A DNA stretch of 17,808 nucleotides from contig CAYZQI010000100.1 in the NCBI GenBank assembly GCA_964480455.1, positions 1 through 17,808 on the forward strand, read 5' to 3'. The position numbers were made by a program, and so were the translations under genes. The stretch comes from JAABSX01 sp964480455 (GTDB lineage: Bacteria; Bacteroidota; Bacteroidia; Cytophagales; Microscillaceae). The notes beneath the pieces were generated by a model. It worked only from the letters and a program-made list of their open reading frames with translations. It was not told the origin of the DNA and made no database searches. This document shows positions 7,264-15,443 of this stretch, piece by piece; within the stretch, counting starts at the first letter, position 1, and each line of letters begins with the position of its first letter.

Positions 7264-7437
7264 CTGATTACGTACGAAACTCAGCCAGATCGTATGCGCT
7301 GCTATTGACTCGGCAGCTAGGGGACTGATTTTATTTTTCTTCTCCGAATCCGGGAGACAGATTTATTTTCACACAACAATGTGAAAAAAAATCAGTCCCC
7401 TCAGTCTTTCCAAGAAAAATTTAATCTGTCTCCCGGA
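7264..7437 (-). repeat. Structured dispersed repeat, copy 4 (inverted)
   Basis: This is a 174-bp copy in the opposite orientation to the other three. The arm pairs are perfect. CCGGGAGACAGATT (7350-7363) is complementary to 7423-7436, and AGGGGACTGATTTT (7319-7332) to 7388-7401; each is 14 bp. The central hairpin is TTTTCACA/TGTGAAAA with a 6-nt loop, longer than in copies 2 and 3. The spacer between a' and b' is shorter than in copies 2 and 3 by about 17-18 bp. The outer end reads CTGATTACGTACGAAACTCAGCCA-like. It lies between the divergent asparagine-synthase and cadherin-like genes. Confidence 0.92.
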
Positions 7438-7471
7438 TAACTATTAATTTTGGATTTCGCCGAAACTTCTG

Positions 7472-7480
7472 TGATATACT
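7472..7480 (+). promoter_or_regulatory. Candidate extended -10 promoter of the cadherin-like gene
   Basis: TGATATACT fits an extended -10 box and lies about 85 bp before the ATG at 7565. A possible -35 (TTGGAT, 7450-7455) sits 19 bp upstream, slightly too far, which is tolerated with an extended -10. The same string occurs upstream of the NAD-synthase-like gene. Confidence 0.4.
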
Positions 7481-7564
7481 GTAGAGGTGAACTCCGCAAT
7501 ATGTTTTCAGCTCGAAGTGTATGCCGCTAACCCGGATTTCTCATCAGCTGATCGAGGATAGACT

Positions 7565-10500
7565 ATGCATACCAGCCCAGACAGCAGCAGCAATACCCAA
7601 GCAAAAAAGAAAGATTCTCTTTTTTCAATAAAAAGCTATATTTCAAGACAAATTTTATGCACCCTGGCAGTGCTTGTCGGCTGCCTGGTTTTTGCCTCGG
7701 CCTCGTATGCCGTTGACGTATCTTTCACCTGGATGGCAAACAGCGATGATCCCCCAGTGGATGGTTACAGGCTCTACTACAAACTCGGCGATCCGGGCCA
7801 GACGCTTAGCGACTACAACGGCACCGATGCCGGCGGCGGCAATCCCTCCCCGGTGCAGATATCCGGGCAGAGCACTTCAACCTATCTGCTGAACAACCTG
7901 TTGGACGATCAGCAATACAGTTTCGTCTTGACAGCCTATCGCGATACCGAAGAAAGCGTACCTACATCACCGATCACCCTGAGCCCTTCCGGTACGGCAG
8001 ATACCAGAAGTGTCTCCTTTGCCTGGGCGGCAAACAATGACGATCCGCCGGTGGACGGCTACAAGCTCTACTATAAAAGCGGCGATCCAGGACAAAGCCT
8101 TACCGATTACAACGGTACCAACGCGGAAGGGCAGAATCCTTCGCCCGTCGTCATTCTGGGGCAGAGCACGACATCCTACCTGTTCGAAAATCTGCTGAGA
8201 GAACAGCAGTATTCTTTTGTCTTGACCGCCTATCGCGGCACCGACGAAAGTGCGCCGACCGACCCCCTGATTCTGCAGGCGCAGGAGAGTGTCAATACAG
8301 AACCGGTGGCCTATGCTGCCGCGATCACACTGGATGAAGACAGCACCTACTCCGGAGATCTCGTTGCTGATGATGCAGATGATGATGCACTGGTCCACAG
8401 CATTGTTGCCAATGCCGATTCGGGAACGGCAACAATAACCGACACCGCCAATGGCGCATTTACCTACACCCCCAATCCCGATTTCTTCGGTAGCGATCAG
8501 TTCACCTTCAAGGCCAATGACGGTACGGCGGATTCCAATATTGCCACAATTACCGTAACGGTCAACAATGTCAACGACCAGCCTCAGGCCTTCAATTCTT
8601 CCCTCATCGTTGTAGAAGATACTCCGCGCAATGGATCTCTGGTGGCTTCGGATGCAGATATTGATGATAATCTCTATTACAGTATTGTCAGCAACGGCAC
8701 CAAAGGTGTTGCTACTATTAGCGATACCGCCACTGGCGCCTTCTTGTATTCTCCGGTGCCTAATGCTACAGGAGACGACTCTTTTACCTTCAGAGTCAAC
8801 GACGGTACGGTGCAGTCAAACACTGCCACCGTTTCGGTAACCATCACCAGTGTCAACGATCAGCCGCAGGCATCGGGTTTTGCCATCAGCACCAACGAAA
8901 ATACCCCTTACAACGGCACTCTGATCGCTTCTGATATCGAAGATGATCCACTGCAGTTCAGCATTGTCGGCAATGGCAGCCAGGGTACAGCAACAATAAC
9001 CAACATCGCCACGGGTGATTTTACGTATACCCCGAACAGCGATGCCACGGGTAGCGACTCATTCACCTTCAACGTTTATGACGGCAATCTGTATTCCAAT
9101 ACCGCCACGGTCTCGGTGACCATAAACGTTGTCAACGAGGCACCGCAGGCTTCGGGTATGTCCATCAGCACCGATGCGAATACTCCCCACAGCGGCAGAT
9201 TGATCGGCTCCGATCCTGATGACGACTCCCTGCAATTTATTGTAGTCGGCAACGGTAAAACAGGGACAGCTACAATAACCGACAGCAGCACGGGTGACTT
9301 TACCTATACGCCCAACGCTGACGCCACGGGTAGCGACTCATTCACCTTCAAGGTTAATGACGGTACAATAGATTCCAATACCGCCACGGTCTCGGTGACC
9401 ATAAACGTTGTCAACAAGGCACCGCAGGCATCGGGCATGTCTATAAGCACCGATGAGAATACTCCCCACAGCGGTAGATTGAACGGTTCCGATCCCGATG
9501 ACGACTCCCTGCAGTTCATAATGGTCGGCAATGGTAACAAAGGGACAGCTACAATAACCAACAGTTCCACAGGTGACTTTACCTATACGCCCAATACTGA
9601 CGCCACAGGTAGCGACTCATTCACCTTCAAGGTTAATGACGGTACAATAGATTCAAATACCGCCACAGTCTCGGTGACCATAAACGTGGTCAACGAGGCG
9701 CCGCAGGCTTCGGGTATGTCCATCAACACCGACGAGAACACCTCCTACAGCGGCACCCTGACGGCCGCCGATCCGGATGACGATCAGCTGCAGTTCAGCA
9801 TAGTGAGCAATGGTACGAAGGGCACAGCCGCAATAACGGGAAGCTCCACAGGTGATTTCACCTATACCCCGAACGCAGATGAGACCGGAAGCGATTCCTT
9901 CACCTTCAGGGTCTATGACGGCGAGCTCTATTCAGCGGCAGCAACGGTGGAAGTGACCATTGTGGAGGTCAATATTGCCCCGGTTGCTCACGATGCTTCC
10001 TTCAGCATGGAGGAAAACACCGCCTTGAACGGACGATTCTCCGCAACCGACTCGGATGATGACCCGTTAACCTATACGCTGGTAGCGAATCCCACCAAAG
10101 GGACCGTCACCATCGCCGATCCGGCCAATGACGGTTTCGTCTACACACCCGACCCCGATACCACTGGAAGCGATTCCTTCACTTTCAGGGTAAACGACGG
10201 TATAGAAGACTCCAATGTGGCCACCGTTTCAGTAACCATATACGATGCCGACACCAACATCGCCACGTTCGGCGATGCCGATACCACTGATTATCCCGGC
10301 ACTCTTGAAGAAACTTTTGCCAATATTAATACGGACATCAACGCTGACCGGGATATACTGAATCTCTACTCATATTCATCAGTTTCACCGAATAAAGTGG
10401 CTAACACCATCATCATAAAGGCCGATCTAAGCATTTTGCCCTATTATGCCAGGATTATCCAGGCCGAACTGCAACTCTATCAGACAGGTGCCAGCGGTGT

Positions 10501-10912
10501 TGAGGAATATACCACTACGGTCCATAGGCTCATCGGCAAAAACCCGATCATAAGTCAGGTGAACGGCTATAATGCCTACAACGGAGAGCCCTGGACACCG
10601 GTACCGGCGGGAACAACCCAAAATGATATCCCTCTGGGGCTGGCGGATATCGGCAGTGCCGAGGATGCTTCTGTACTAAGTAGTGAAAACGGTTTCAGAA
10701 GCTGGGATGTGACCGATATGGTTCAGGCTTGGGTGCGCGACCCAGCACTCAACTATGGGCTTCTGCTCAAAGGAGAGGAAACGGCCGTGCAAACCGGCAG
10801 AACCTTCGCTTCATCGCTGAGCGAGACTCCTGCTTCCAGGCCGCGCTTGGTGGTACGTTATTCCACACAGCCGCTACCACCGCAGATAATTATGGTGGAG
10901 GAAATAAAATAA
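7565..10912 (+). CDS. Large secreted adhesin-like protein: 2 FN3-like, 7 cadherin-like repeats, DNRLRE-type C-terminus
   Basis: The 1115-residue product starts after a GAGGAT ribosome site. Residues 1-49 form a signal peptide with a long charged start and a core ending FASASYA|V. Two FN3-like domains follow (about 50-145 and 148-245). Each has VSFxWxAN, PPVDGYxLYYKxGDPGQ and QQYSFVLTAYR. Seven repeats of 93-94 residues run from about 247 to 896. Each has an acidic D-x-D-D-D turn, FTYTPN, and DSFTFKVNDG followed by SNTATVSVTI, typical of bacterial cadherin-like (VCBS-related) domains that usually bind calcium. The C-terminal 200 residues (ANTIIIKADLS, RSWDVTDMVQAWVRDP, YGLLLKGEE, RPRLVVRYS) match the DNRLRE domain of surface proteins. 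No PEP-CTERM, LPXTG or transmembrane anchor is visible at the end, so the protein may be released or bound in the matrix. An adhesive or scaffold role is inferred. Confidence 0.9.
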   Translation: MHTSPDSSSNTQAKKKDSLFSIKSYISRQILCTLAVLVGCLVFASASYAVDVSFTWMANSDDPPVDGYRLYYKLGDPGQTLSDYNGTDAGGGNPSPVQISGQSTSTYLLNNLLDDQQYSFVLTAYRDTEESVPTSPITLSPSGTADTRSVSFAWAANNDDPPVDGYKLYYKSGDPGQSLTDYNGTNAEGQNPSPVVILGQSTTSYLFENLLREQQYSFVLTAYRGTDESAPTDPLILQAQESVNTEPVAYAAAITLDEDSTYSGDLVADDADDDALVHSIVANADSGTATITDTANGAFTYTPNPDFFGSDQFTFKANDGTADSNIATITVTVNNVNDQPQAFNSSLIVVEDTPRNGSLVASDADIDDNLYYSIVSNGTKGVATISDTATGAFLYSPVPNATGDDSFTFRVNDGTVQSNTATVSVTITSVNDQPQASGFAISTNENTPYNGTLIASDIEDDPLQFSIVGNGSQGTATITNIATGDFTYTPNSDATGSDSFTFNVYDGNLYSNTATVSVTINVVNEAPQASGMSISTDANTPHSGRLIGSDPDDDSLQFIVVGNGKTGTATITDSSTGDFTYTPNADATGSDSFTFKVNDGTIDSNTATVSVTINVVNKAPQASGMSISTDENTPHSGRLNGSDPDDDSLQFIMVGNGNKGTATITNSSTGDFTYTPNTDATGSDSFTFKVNDGTIDSNTATVSVTINVVNEAPQASGMSINTDENTSYSGTLTAADPDDDQLQFSIVSNGTKGTAAITGSSTGDFTYTPNADETGSDSFTFRVYDGELYSAAATVEVTIVEVNIAPVAHDASFSMEENTALNGRFSATDSDDDPLTYTLVANPTKGTVTIADPANDGFVYTPDPDTTGSDSFTFRVNDGIEDSNVATVSVTIYDADTNIATFGDADTTDYPGTLEETFANINTDINADRDILNLYSYSSVSPNKVANTIIIKADLSILPYYARIIQAELQLYQTGASGVEEYTTTVHRLIGKNPIISQVNGYNAYNGEPWTPVPAGTTQNDIPLGLADIGSAEDASVLSSENGFRSWDVTDMVQAWVRDPALNYGLLLKGEETAVQTGRTFASSLSETPASRPRLVVRYSTQPLPPQIIMVEEIK
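8303..10252 (+). repeat. Seven in-gene tandem repeats of 279-282 bp
   Basis: Repeat units begin at 8303, 8582, 8864, 9143, 9422, 9701 and 9980, judged by the recurring codons for P-Q/V-A at the start of each unit. Spacing is 279 bp in every case except 282 bp for the second. Units 4 (9143-9421) and 5 (9422-9700) are nearly identical in nucleotide sequence over most of their length, and unit 6 shares long blocks with them, which indicates recent duplication. Units 1, 2 and 7 are more diverged. Confidence 0.92.
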
Positions 10913-11055
10913 CAAAAAGAAATGAAACGCCTGGTGCGCTGCGACCTGCAACTCAGTCATAGCGCATCAGCCAAAAACCTGGATACACGTTGGCCAATTT
11001 CTTTATGCATCCATATGAATGAACTCTCAGGTGGTGCTGGATTTCTTGATATTAA
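10913..11055. other. Non-coding stretch after the cadherin-like gene
   Basis: No gene, clear terminator or repeat is seen here. A plus-strand frame open from 10922 to 11311 begins in this stretch, but it has no domain sense and overlaps the transposase fragment in another frame. The stretch is best read as debris at the junction with mobile-element remnants. Confidence 0.5.
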
Positions 11056-11295
11056 TCAATCACTTCAGGAATTCTCTACTGTATCGTTTCTCCAGGTGGC
11101 GGACGACAGCCTCTGCGCAGAAGAGTCGAGGCCGCAACCCGGCAGTAAATTGTCGAATGGCGGCAGCGTGATTTCTCGGCCGGTGATATCGCCCAGTTGC
11201 TTAACCAGGATGGTGTCGATATTTCCGTGCGCATCATCGAACGTATCCTTCGGGAAGAAGGGTTTAAAAAGCTTCCTCGACGCACCGACCTATAG
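11056..11295 (+). pseudogene. Decayed transposase, N-terminal helix-turn-helix fragment
   Basis: One plus-strand frame reads VSPGGGRQPLRRRVEAATRQ, a TAA stop at 11146-11148, then IVEWRQRDFSAGDIAQLLNQ and DGVDISVRIIERILREEGFK, ending KLPRRTDL at a TAG (11293-11295). This is the pattern of the N-terminal winged-helix/HTH part of a DDE transposase (AGDIAQLLNQDG...IERILREEGF..LPRR). No catalytic domain follows; the frame ends where the next remnant begins. The in-frame stop and truncation show it is dead. The exact IS family cannot be fixed from this piece. Confidence 0.65.
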
Positions 11296-11354
11296 TGGAT
11301 CCCAATTTTAAGACAGCGGTTTAAGCTCTGCGCAATCCCGAGGAACATGAAAAA

Positions 11355-11580
11355 ATGAGTGAAGCAAAGAAGAGAAAGTTCTATACTCCCGAGTTCAAGG
11401 CGAGGCTATGCTCTGGAGGCATTTTGAGGGATATAAACGCTCAATGAGATAGGGCAAGAATTTGGGGTTCCACCCTATTGCGACCAACTTTGGGAATCCT
11501 CCGATACCACCAGTCGTTCAACTTATGCTACCAGGTATTGGATAGCCGGTCGCCTCATAAAAAAGAAGAAAGGGGAACCT
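11355..11580 (+). pseudogene. Decayed IS3-type OrfA transposase fragment
   Basis: From ATG 11355 the frame reads MSEAKKRKFYTPEFKAR, the classic start of an IS3-family OrfA (HTH_Tnp_1). It then shifts frame: YALEAF, stop, GI, stop, TLNEIGQEFGV appears in another frame, matching the usual LEAxRG(I/V)KTLNEIGQEFGV of intact OrfA. A Lys-rich tail (GRLIKKKKGEPSLEK) follows and the similarity ends. The TAGTGGATCCCAATTTTAAG just before it (11293-11312) may be the left terminal inverted repeat. No OrfB is present. Confidence 0.65.
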
Positions 11581-11766
11581 AGTTTGGAAAAATCGATTTC
11601 ATTCAGTGTAACATCACGGAATCTTTGCATAAGTTGTAATATTTGTCCTGTTTGGGATAGCAGTGAGAAAATGAAATTAATGACCTATAAACCATTTTTC
11701 ATAGTCATATGAAAAAACCGTATTGTACAGGCAAGTATCTTAAAATTTAATACTATTTAATCTCCT
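11581..11766. other. AT-rich non-coding junction
   Basis: No gene is seen between the OrfA remnant and wecB. Base composition becomes clearly more AT-rich here and stays so to the end of the window. A promoter for wecB is likely in this stretch, but no single candidate stands out. No good ribosome binding site precedes the wecB ATG (the nearest sequence is TTTAATCTCCT). Confidence 0.45.
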
Positions 11767-12891
11767 ATGGATACAAAAAAAATCTTATTCATTTTTGGAA
11801 CAAGACCTGAAGCTATTAAGCTGGCTCCTTTAATCTGGGAAATCAATAATTCTAATTCTATGGAATCAGTTATTTGCTCCACTGGCCAACACGTTGAGAT
11901 GGTGGAGAAAATCATGTCATTTTTCAAGCTAAAAACTGATTACAACCTGAATTCTATGCAAAAAAACCAATCCTTAGCTTATTTGTCATCTTTTCTTATA
12001 AATAAGCTGGAGTCGGTAATTAGTCTTATTAAGCCAAGTATGGTCGTAGTCCAAGGTGACACAACTTCGGCAATGACGGGTGCATTATCAGCGTTTTATC
12101 ATAAGATACCAATTGCTCATATAGAGGCAGGATTGCGCAGTCATAATAACTACTCCCCATTTCCAGAAGAAGCGAACAGAAAAATTATTAGCCAATTAGC
12201 TACTTTCCATTTTGCTCCTACTGAAAAGTCTTGCAAAAATTTGATTTTTGAAGGAGTCGCTAAAGATTGCATTTTTACAGTAGGTAATACAGTGATAGAT
12301 TCTTTACTCTATAGCGTTGAAAAAGTTAAAAATGCTTCATGGCAAAGATACCTTCCTCAAATTGATGAGATAGATTTTAGAAAAAAAATTATATTAGTCA
12401 CTGGTCACAGGAGAGAGAGTTTTGGAGAACCATTCAAAAATATCTTCCGCGCACTCATAAAAATAGCTGAGACAGAGAATGTTGAAATTGTTTATCCAGT
12501 TCATTTAAATCCCAATGTTAAAGAAGATGCATACAGGATGTTATCCAACTCACAAAATGTTAACCTCATAGACCCGTTAGGTTACCCAGAATTTGTTTAT
12601 TTGATGCATAAATCATATTTAATTCTTACTGATTCCGGGGGAATACAAGAAGAGGCACCAACTCTTAATAAGCCTGTTCTTATTATGCGTGAAGTAACAG
12701 AAAGAACAGAGGGCATTGAAGCTGGTGTTGCGAAACTGGTCGGTACATGCATGAATACAATTATAAGAGAAACAAAAAAACTATTGAATTCAGAGCATGA
12801 ATATTACGCAATGGCAAACAAAGCTAATCCCTATGGTGATGGAAAATCAGCAAAAAAGATAGCAGACATCCTAGAAAAAAAATCACAATAA
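11767..12891 (+). CDS. wecB: UDP-N-acetylglucosamine 2-epimerase (non-hydrolysing)
   Basis: The 374-residue length is normal for the family. The enzyme interconverts UDP-GlcNAc and UDP-ManNAc in the cytoplasm, supplying ManNAc or ManNAcA for surface polysaccharide. Family motifs in order are FGTRPEAIKLAPL (about 10-22), VVQGDTTSAMTGALSAFYHK, IAHIEAGLRSHN, FPEEANRKIISQLATFHFAPT, VGNTVIDSL, VTGHRRESFG, YPVHLNPNV and LTDSGGIQEEAPTLNKPVLI, followed by REVTERTEGIEAG. The catalytic and UDP-binding residues of these motifs (Asp in QGDT, Glu in IEAG, His in GHRR, Ser/Glu in SGGIQEE) all appear intact. It is the first gene of the AT-rich block, with the glycosyltransferase following 19 bp later on the same strand. 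No UDP-ManNAc dehydrogenase is in the window. Confidence 0.95.
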   Translation: MDTKKILFIFGTRPEAIKLAPLIWEINNSNSMESVICSTGQHVEMVEKIMSFFKLKTDYNLNSMQKNQSLAYLSSFLINKLESVISLIKPSMVVVQGDTTSAMTGALSAFYHKIPIAHIEAGLRSHNNYSPFPEEANRKIISQLATFHFAPTEKSCKNLIFEGVAKDCIFTVGNTVIDSLLYSVEKVKNASWQRYLPQIDEIDFRKKIILVTGHRRESFGEPFKNIFRALIKIAETENVEIVYPVHLNPNVKEDAYRMLSNSQNVNLIDPLGYPEFVYLMHKSYLILTDSGGIQEEAPTLNKPVLIMREVTERTEGIEAGVAKLVGTCMNTIIRETKKLLNSEHEYYAMANKANPYGDGKSAKKIADILEKKSQ

Positions 12892-12910
12892 GATATTGAT
12901 ATATAAACAT

Positions 12911-14122
12911 ATGAAAATTGCTTACATATACCAAGATGAATATCCGTGGGATGTTAGGGTCGAAAAAATCATCAACTCACTAACACAATTTAATTTTAAC
13001 TGTAAAATTATATCTCGAAACCGATCTGGCTTACCTAGAAAAGAGCAAATTACCGCAAAACTAGAAATAAGTAGATTACCCTTTTGTCGCTTTTCTCTTT
13101 TGACTACTTTAATCAATACCCCTGCTTTTTTCTCTCCATTCTGGCTTATACATATTCTTCATCATATCAAAAGCGATAAAATCGATCTATTAATTGTAAG
13201 AGACTTACCTTTAAGCCTTACAGCAATTATAGCAGGAAGATTAACAAGCAAACCGGTAGTGTTAGATATGGCAGAAAACTACCCTGCAATGATTAGTGAC
13301 ACCTGGAAGTATAGAGGACCTAAAGGAGTAGATTATCTGATCAGAAATCCATTTTTCTTGAAAATCCTGGAGAAATACACTCTACCAAAATTTGATCACG
13401 TTTTGGTTGTGTCAAAACATAGTAAAAAGCGAATTGAGTCTATGAAGGTATTACCCGAAAATATCTCAATTGTAAGCAATACTCCTGTTATTAACAAAAA
13501 AATGAAAAGTGAAAGCGCCAAACTCGCTGACATAATAAAAAGTTGGAATGCACAAACTCTTTTGTACGTCGGAGGACTTGAAGAATCGAGAGGACTCGAT
13601 ATCGTAATTCGATCTTTACCAAAAGTCATATCCGAGTTTGCAGATTTTAAATTCATAATTGTTGGGCAAGGTAGCTCTAGATCTTTCCTTGAGAAACTAA
13701 GTGAAAAATTAGGTGTGGAAAGATCTGTTTATTTTGCAGGGTGGCAACCGCATGAAAATATAGATAAAATCATCAAATCATCTGATATTTGTATAATACC
13801 ACATTATGTCACGGAGCACATAAATACAACTATACCTAATAAAATTTTTGATTATATGTTGCAAAAAAAGCCTGTTATTGTGACACATTCTAAAGTTCTA
13901 GTGGAGATAATAAATGAAGCCCACTGTGGGCTGCATTACCAACACGATCAGCCCGAACAATTAGAGACAATTCTTTTGAAGTTATTAAAAAATCCTCGCT
14001 TAAGAGAGCAATTGGGAGAAACAGGTTTTGAGGCAGTTAAAAAAAAATACAACTGGGAAAATGATGAAAAAACCCTCATCCTTTCAATTGAAAAAACCAT
14101 CAGGCGCGATATTCGCGTATAA
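12911..14122 (+). CDS. Glycosyltransferase family 4
   Basis: The ATG at 12911 (MKIAYIYQDEYPWDVRVEKI) is preferred to the upstream in-frame TTG at 12896. The product has 403 residues and two Rossmann-like halves (GT-B fold). The N-terminal half has the GT4 start DVRVEKI, then LIVRDLPLSLTAIIAGRLTSK and VVLDMAENYPAM. The C-terminal half has LLYVGGLEESRGLDIVIRSL, FKFIIVGQGS, VYFAGWQPHENIDKIIKSSD and then TTIPNKIFDYMLQKKPVI, the equivalent of the donor-binding EX7E region. It ends with the common FEAVKKKYNWENDEKTL tail. It would transfer a sugar from a nucleotide donor to a growing glycan at the inner face of the membrane. The donor could be UDP-ManNAc from the adjacent wecB, but this is only suggested by position. 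Confidence 0.9.
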   Translation: MKIAYIYQDEYPWDVRVEKIINSLTQFNFNCKIISRNRSGLPRKEQITAKLEISRLPFCRFSLLTTLINTPAFFSPFWLIHILHHIKSDKIDLLIVRDLPLSLTAIIAGRLTSKPVVLDMAENYPAMISDTWKYRGPKGVDYLIRNPFFLKILEKYTLPKFDHVLVVSKHSKKRIESMKVLPENISIVSNTPVINKKMKSESAKLADIIKSWNAQTLLYVGGLEESRGLDIVIRSLPKVISEFADFKFIIVGQGSSRSFLEKLSEKLGVERSVYFAGWQPHENIDKIIKSSDICIIPHYVTEHINTTIPNKIFDYMLQKKPVIVTHSKVLVEIINEAHCGLHYQHDQPEQLETILLKLLKNPRLREQLGETGFEAVKKKYNWENDEKTLILSIEKTIRRDIRV

Positions 14123-14263
14123 ATTTCAAGCGCTAATTTTGACGGTTTCGTAAAAACAGAGGAAACATTACCATTCGACCTTGCAACTGATTAATTTATC
14201 GATAATCTTCTACAGGCTCAGCGACTTTTTGTGAGTTAATCAATTTCATTTTGAGGTTATATT

Positions 14264-15328
14264 ATGAATAAATTCCATTTTTTTCTTCCTATCTCGTTGT
14301 TTTTTATTCTCATAACTCATCTAGCTGCAGCTGATCCAAATATTGATTCCATTTCTTTCAACGGAAATGAGATTAATATAGCTGGTGATTCTTTTGGTTC
14401 AAAAGTTCCTGCAGCGCCTCTTCTTTGGGATACGTTTGAAGGTGGAAATGTTGACAGTGTTATCCAAAATGTATCTGCAACTATCGGTAATTGGGAAAGT
14501 GGAGCGGGCTCAGACAATGTATTTTATTCAAATTCCTTGTCTTATGGAGGAAGCAAATCAGCTAGACATAATTTCACGGGTGCAAAATGGAACTCTAGCT
14601 TGTCAATAAATGAGATATTCTCGGTTGCCTATATTGATTTTAAGAGATTTCTTCCAAACACAGGCACGTCCGGTAACTACAAACCTTTTAGGTTTTACGG
14701 TGATTCTGACACAATGGAATACTTCACAGGTTACGGTTGCAGCTCCGGTTCGCCGTATGGGGTATCTACTATGAGACACAGCTCACTGAGTACAACAGAG
14801 TGGCATGGTCATCCAACAAAAGGAGTATGGCAGCATTATCAGATAATATTTAAAGAAAGCGCACCCAATACTTCAAACGGTACTATAATTCAATATATTG
14901 ATGGAAGTGCCTATGGATTTGACACGAACTCTCAAGAAACAAGAAACACGTCCGGCGCACATTTAGATCAATTACGGATAGGGCATTATATGGATGTTGG
15001 CACCAGGGATGGTTGTACCATTCCCGACCCAACCTATGTGTATACTGATAATGTTTATGTCGATACTACGTGGGCACGAATAGAAATTGGTAACAACTCA
15101 AATTACAATAATTGCACCCTGAAAGAAATTCAAATTCCTTCAGCTTGGTCTAATGACTCAATTACGGCCACTACGAATTATGGTGCTTTTAGCGAAGGTC
15201 AAGTTGCCTATTTATTCGTAATTGACGGTAATGGTAATGCCAGCCAAGGCTATCCCATAACCATAGGTGGCGGCGCCGGTGCACCAACTTCGATTTCCAC
15301 ACCTGTCGGTTTTAGCGCTGGTCAATAA
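14264..15328 (+). CDS. Secreted beta-sandwich (jelly-roll-like) protein, possible polysaccharide-binding
   Basis: The 354-residue product starts after GAGGT (8 nt spacing) and has a clear signal peptide (FHFFLPISLFFILITHLAAA|D). The N-terminal 40 residues (ISFNGNEINIAGDSFGSKVP) resemble a TIG/IPT-like strand set. The middle (about 45-275), rich in Ser, Gly, Trp and Tyr (WDTFEGG, YSNSLSYGGSKSARHNF, WHGHPTKGVWQHYQIIFKES, YVYTDNVYVDTTWARIEIGN), looks like a concanavalin-A-type lectin/lyase beta-sandwich, although no catalytic set was recognised. The end (KEIQIPSAWSNDSITATTN, EGQVAYLFVIDGNGNASQGY) is a second beta domain. No sorting motif is visible at the C-terminus. Its place after the glycosyltransferase suggests it binds or trims the exported polymer; the function is not established. 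Confidence 0.7.
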   Translation: MNKFHFFLPISLFFILITHLAAADPNIDSISFNGNEINIAGDSFGSKVPAAPLLWDTFEGGNVDSVIQNVSATIGNWESGAGSDNVFYSNSLSYGGSKSARHNFTGAKWNSSLSINEIFSVAYIDFKRFLPNTGTSGNYKPFRFYGDSDTMEYFTGYGCSSGSPYGVSTMRHSSLSTTEWHGHPTKGVWQHYQIIFKESAPNTSNGTIIQYIDGSAYGFDTNSQETRNTSGAHLDQLRIGHYMDVGTRDGCTIPDPTYVYTDNVYVDTTWARIEIGNNSNYNNCTLKEIQIPSAWSNDSITATTNYGAFSEGQVAYLFVIDGNGNASQGYPITIGGGAGAPTSISTPVGFSAGQ

Positions 15329-15368
15329 AAAAGCCGGCCTTGGGGCTGGGAAATACCTCAGGGCTGGC
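15326..15368 (-). terminator. Intrinsic terminator reading on the minus strand
   Basis: GCCGGCCTTGGGG (15333-15345) pairs with CCTCAGGGCTGGC (15356-15368) as a 13-bp stem with three G-U type pairs and a 10-nt loop. On the minus strand the stem is followed at once by a run of six T (complement of 15327-15332). It therefore fits termination of the amidotransferase gene that ends at 15579, about 210 nt after its stop. The T tract overlaps the stop codon of the plus-strand secreted-protein gene. On the plus strand no T tract follows the stem. Confidence 0.7.
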
Positions 15369-15443
15369 ATGTAAAAAATAACAGTATACATTGAGGACAT
15401 TTTCAAATATTTCTGGTTTTTTCATAGGCGATTCTGTACACTC

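Noticed and set aside
10922..11311. A 129-codon plus-strand frame after the cadherin-like gene.
   Set aside because: The recognisable transposase residues are in a different frame of the same stretch, so this frame is accidental.
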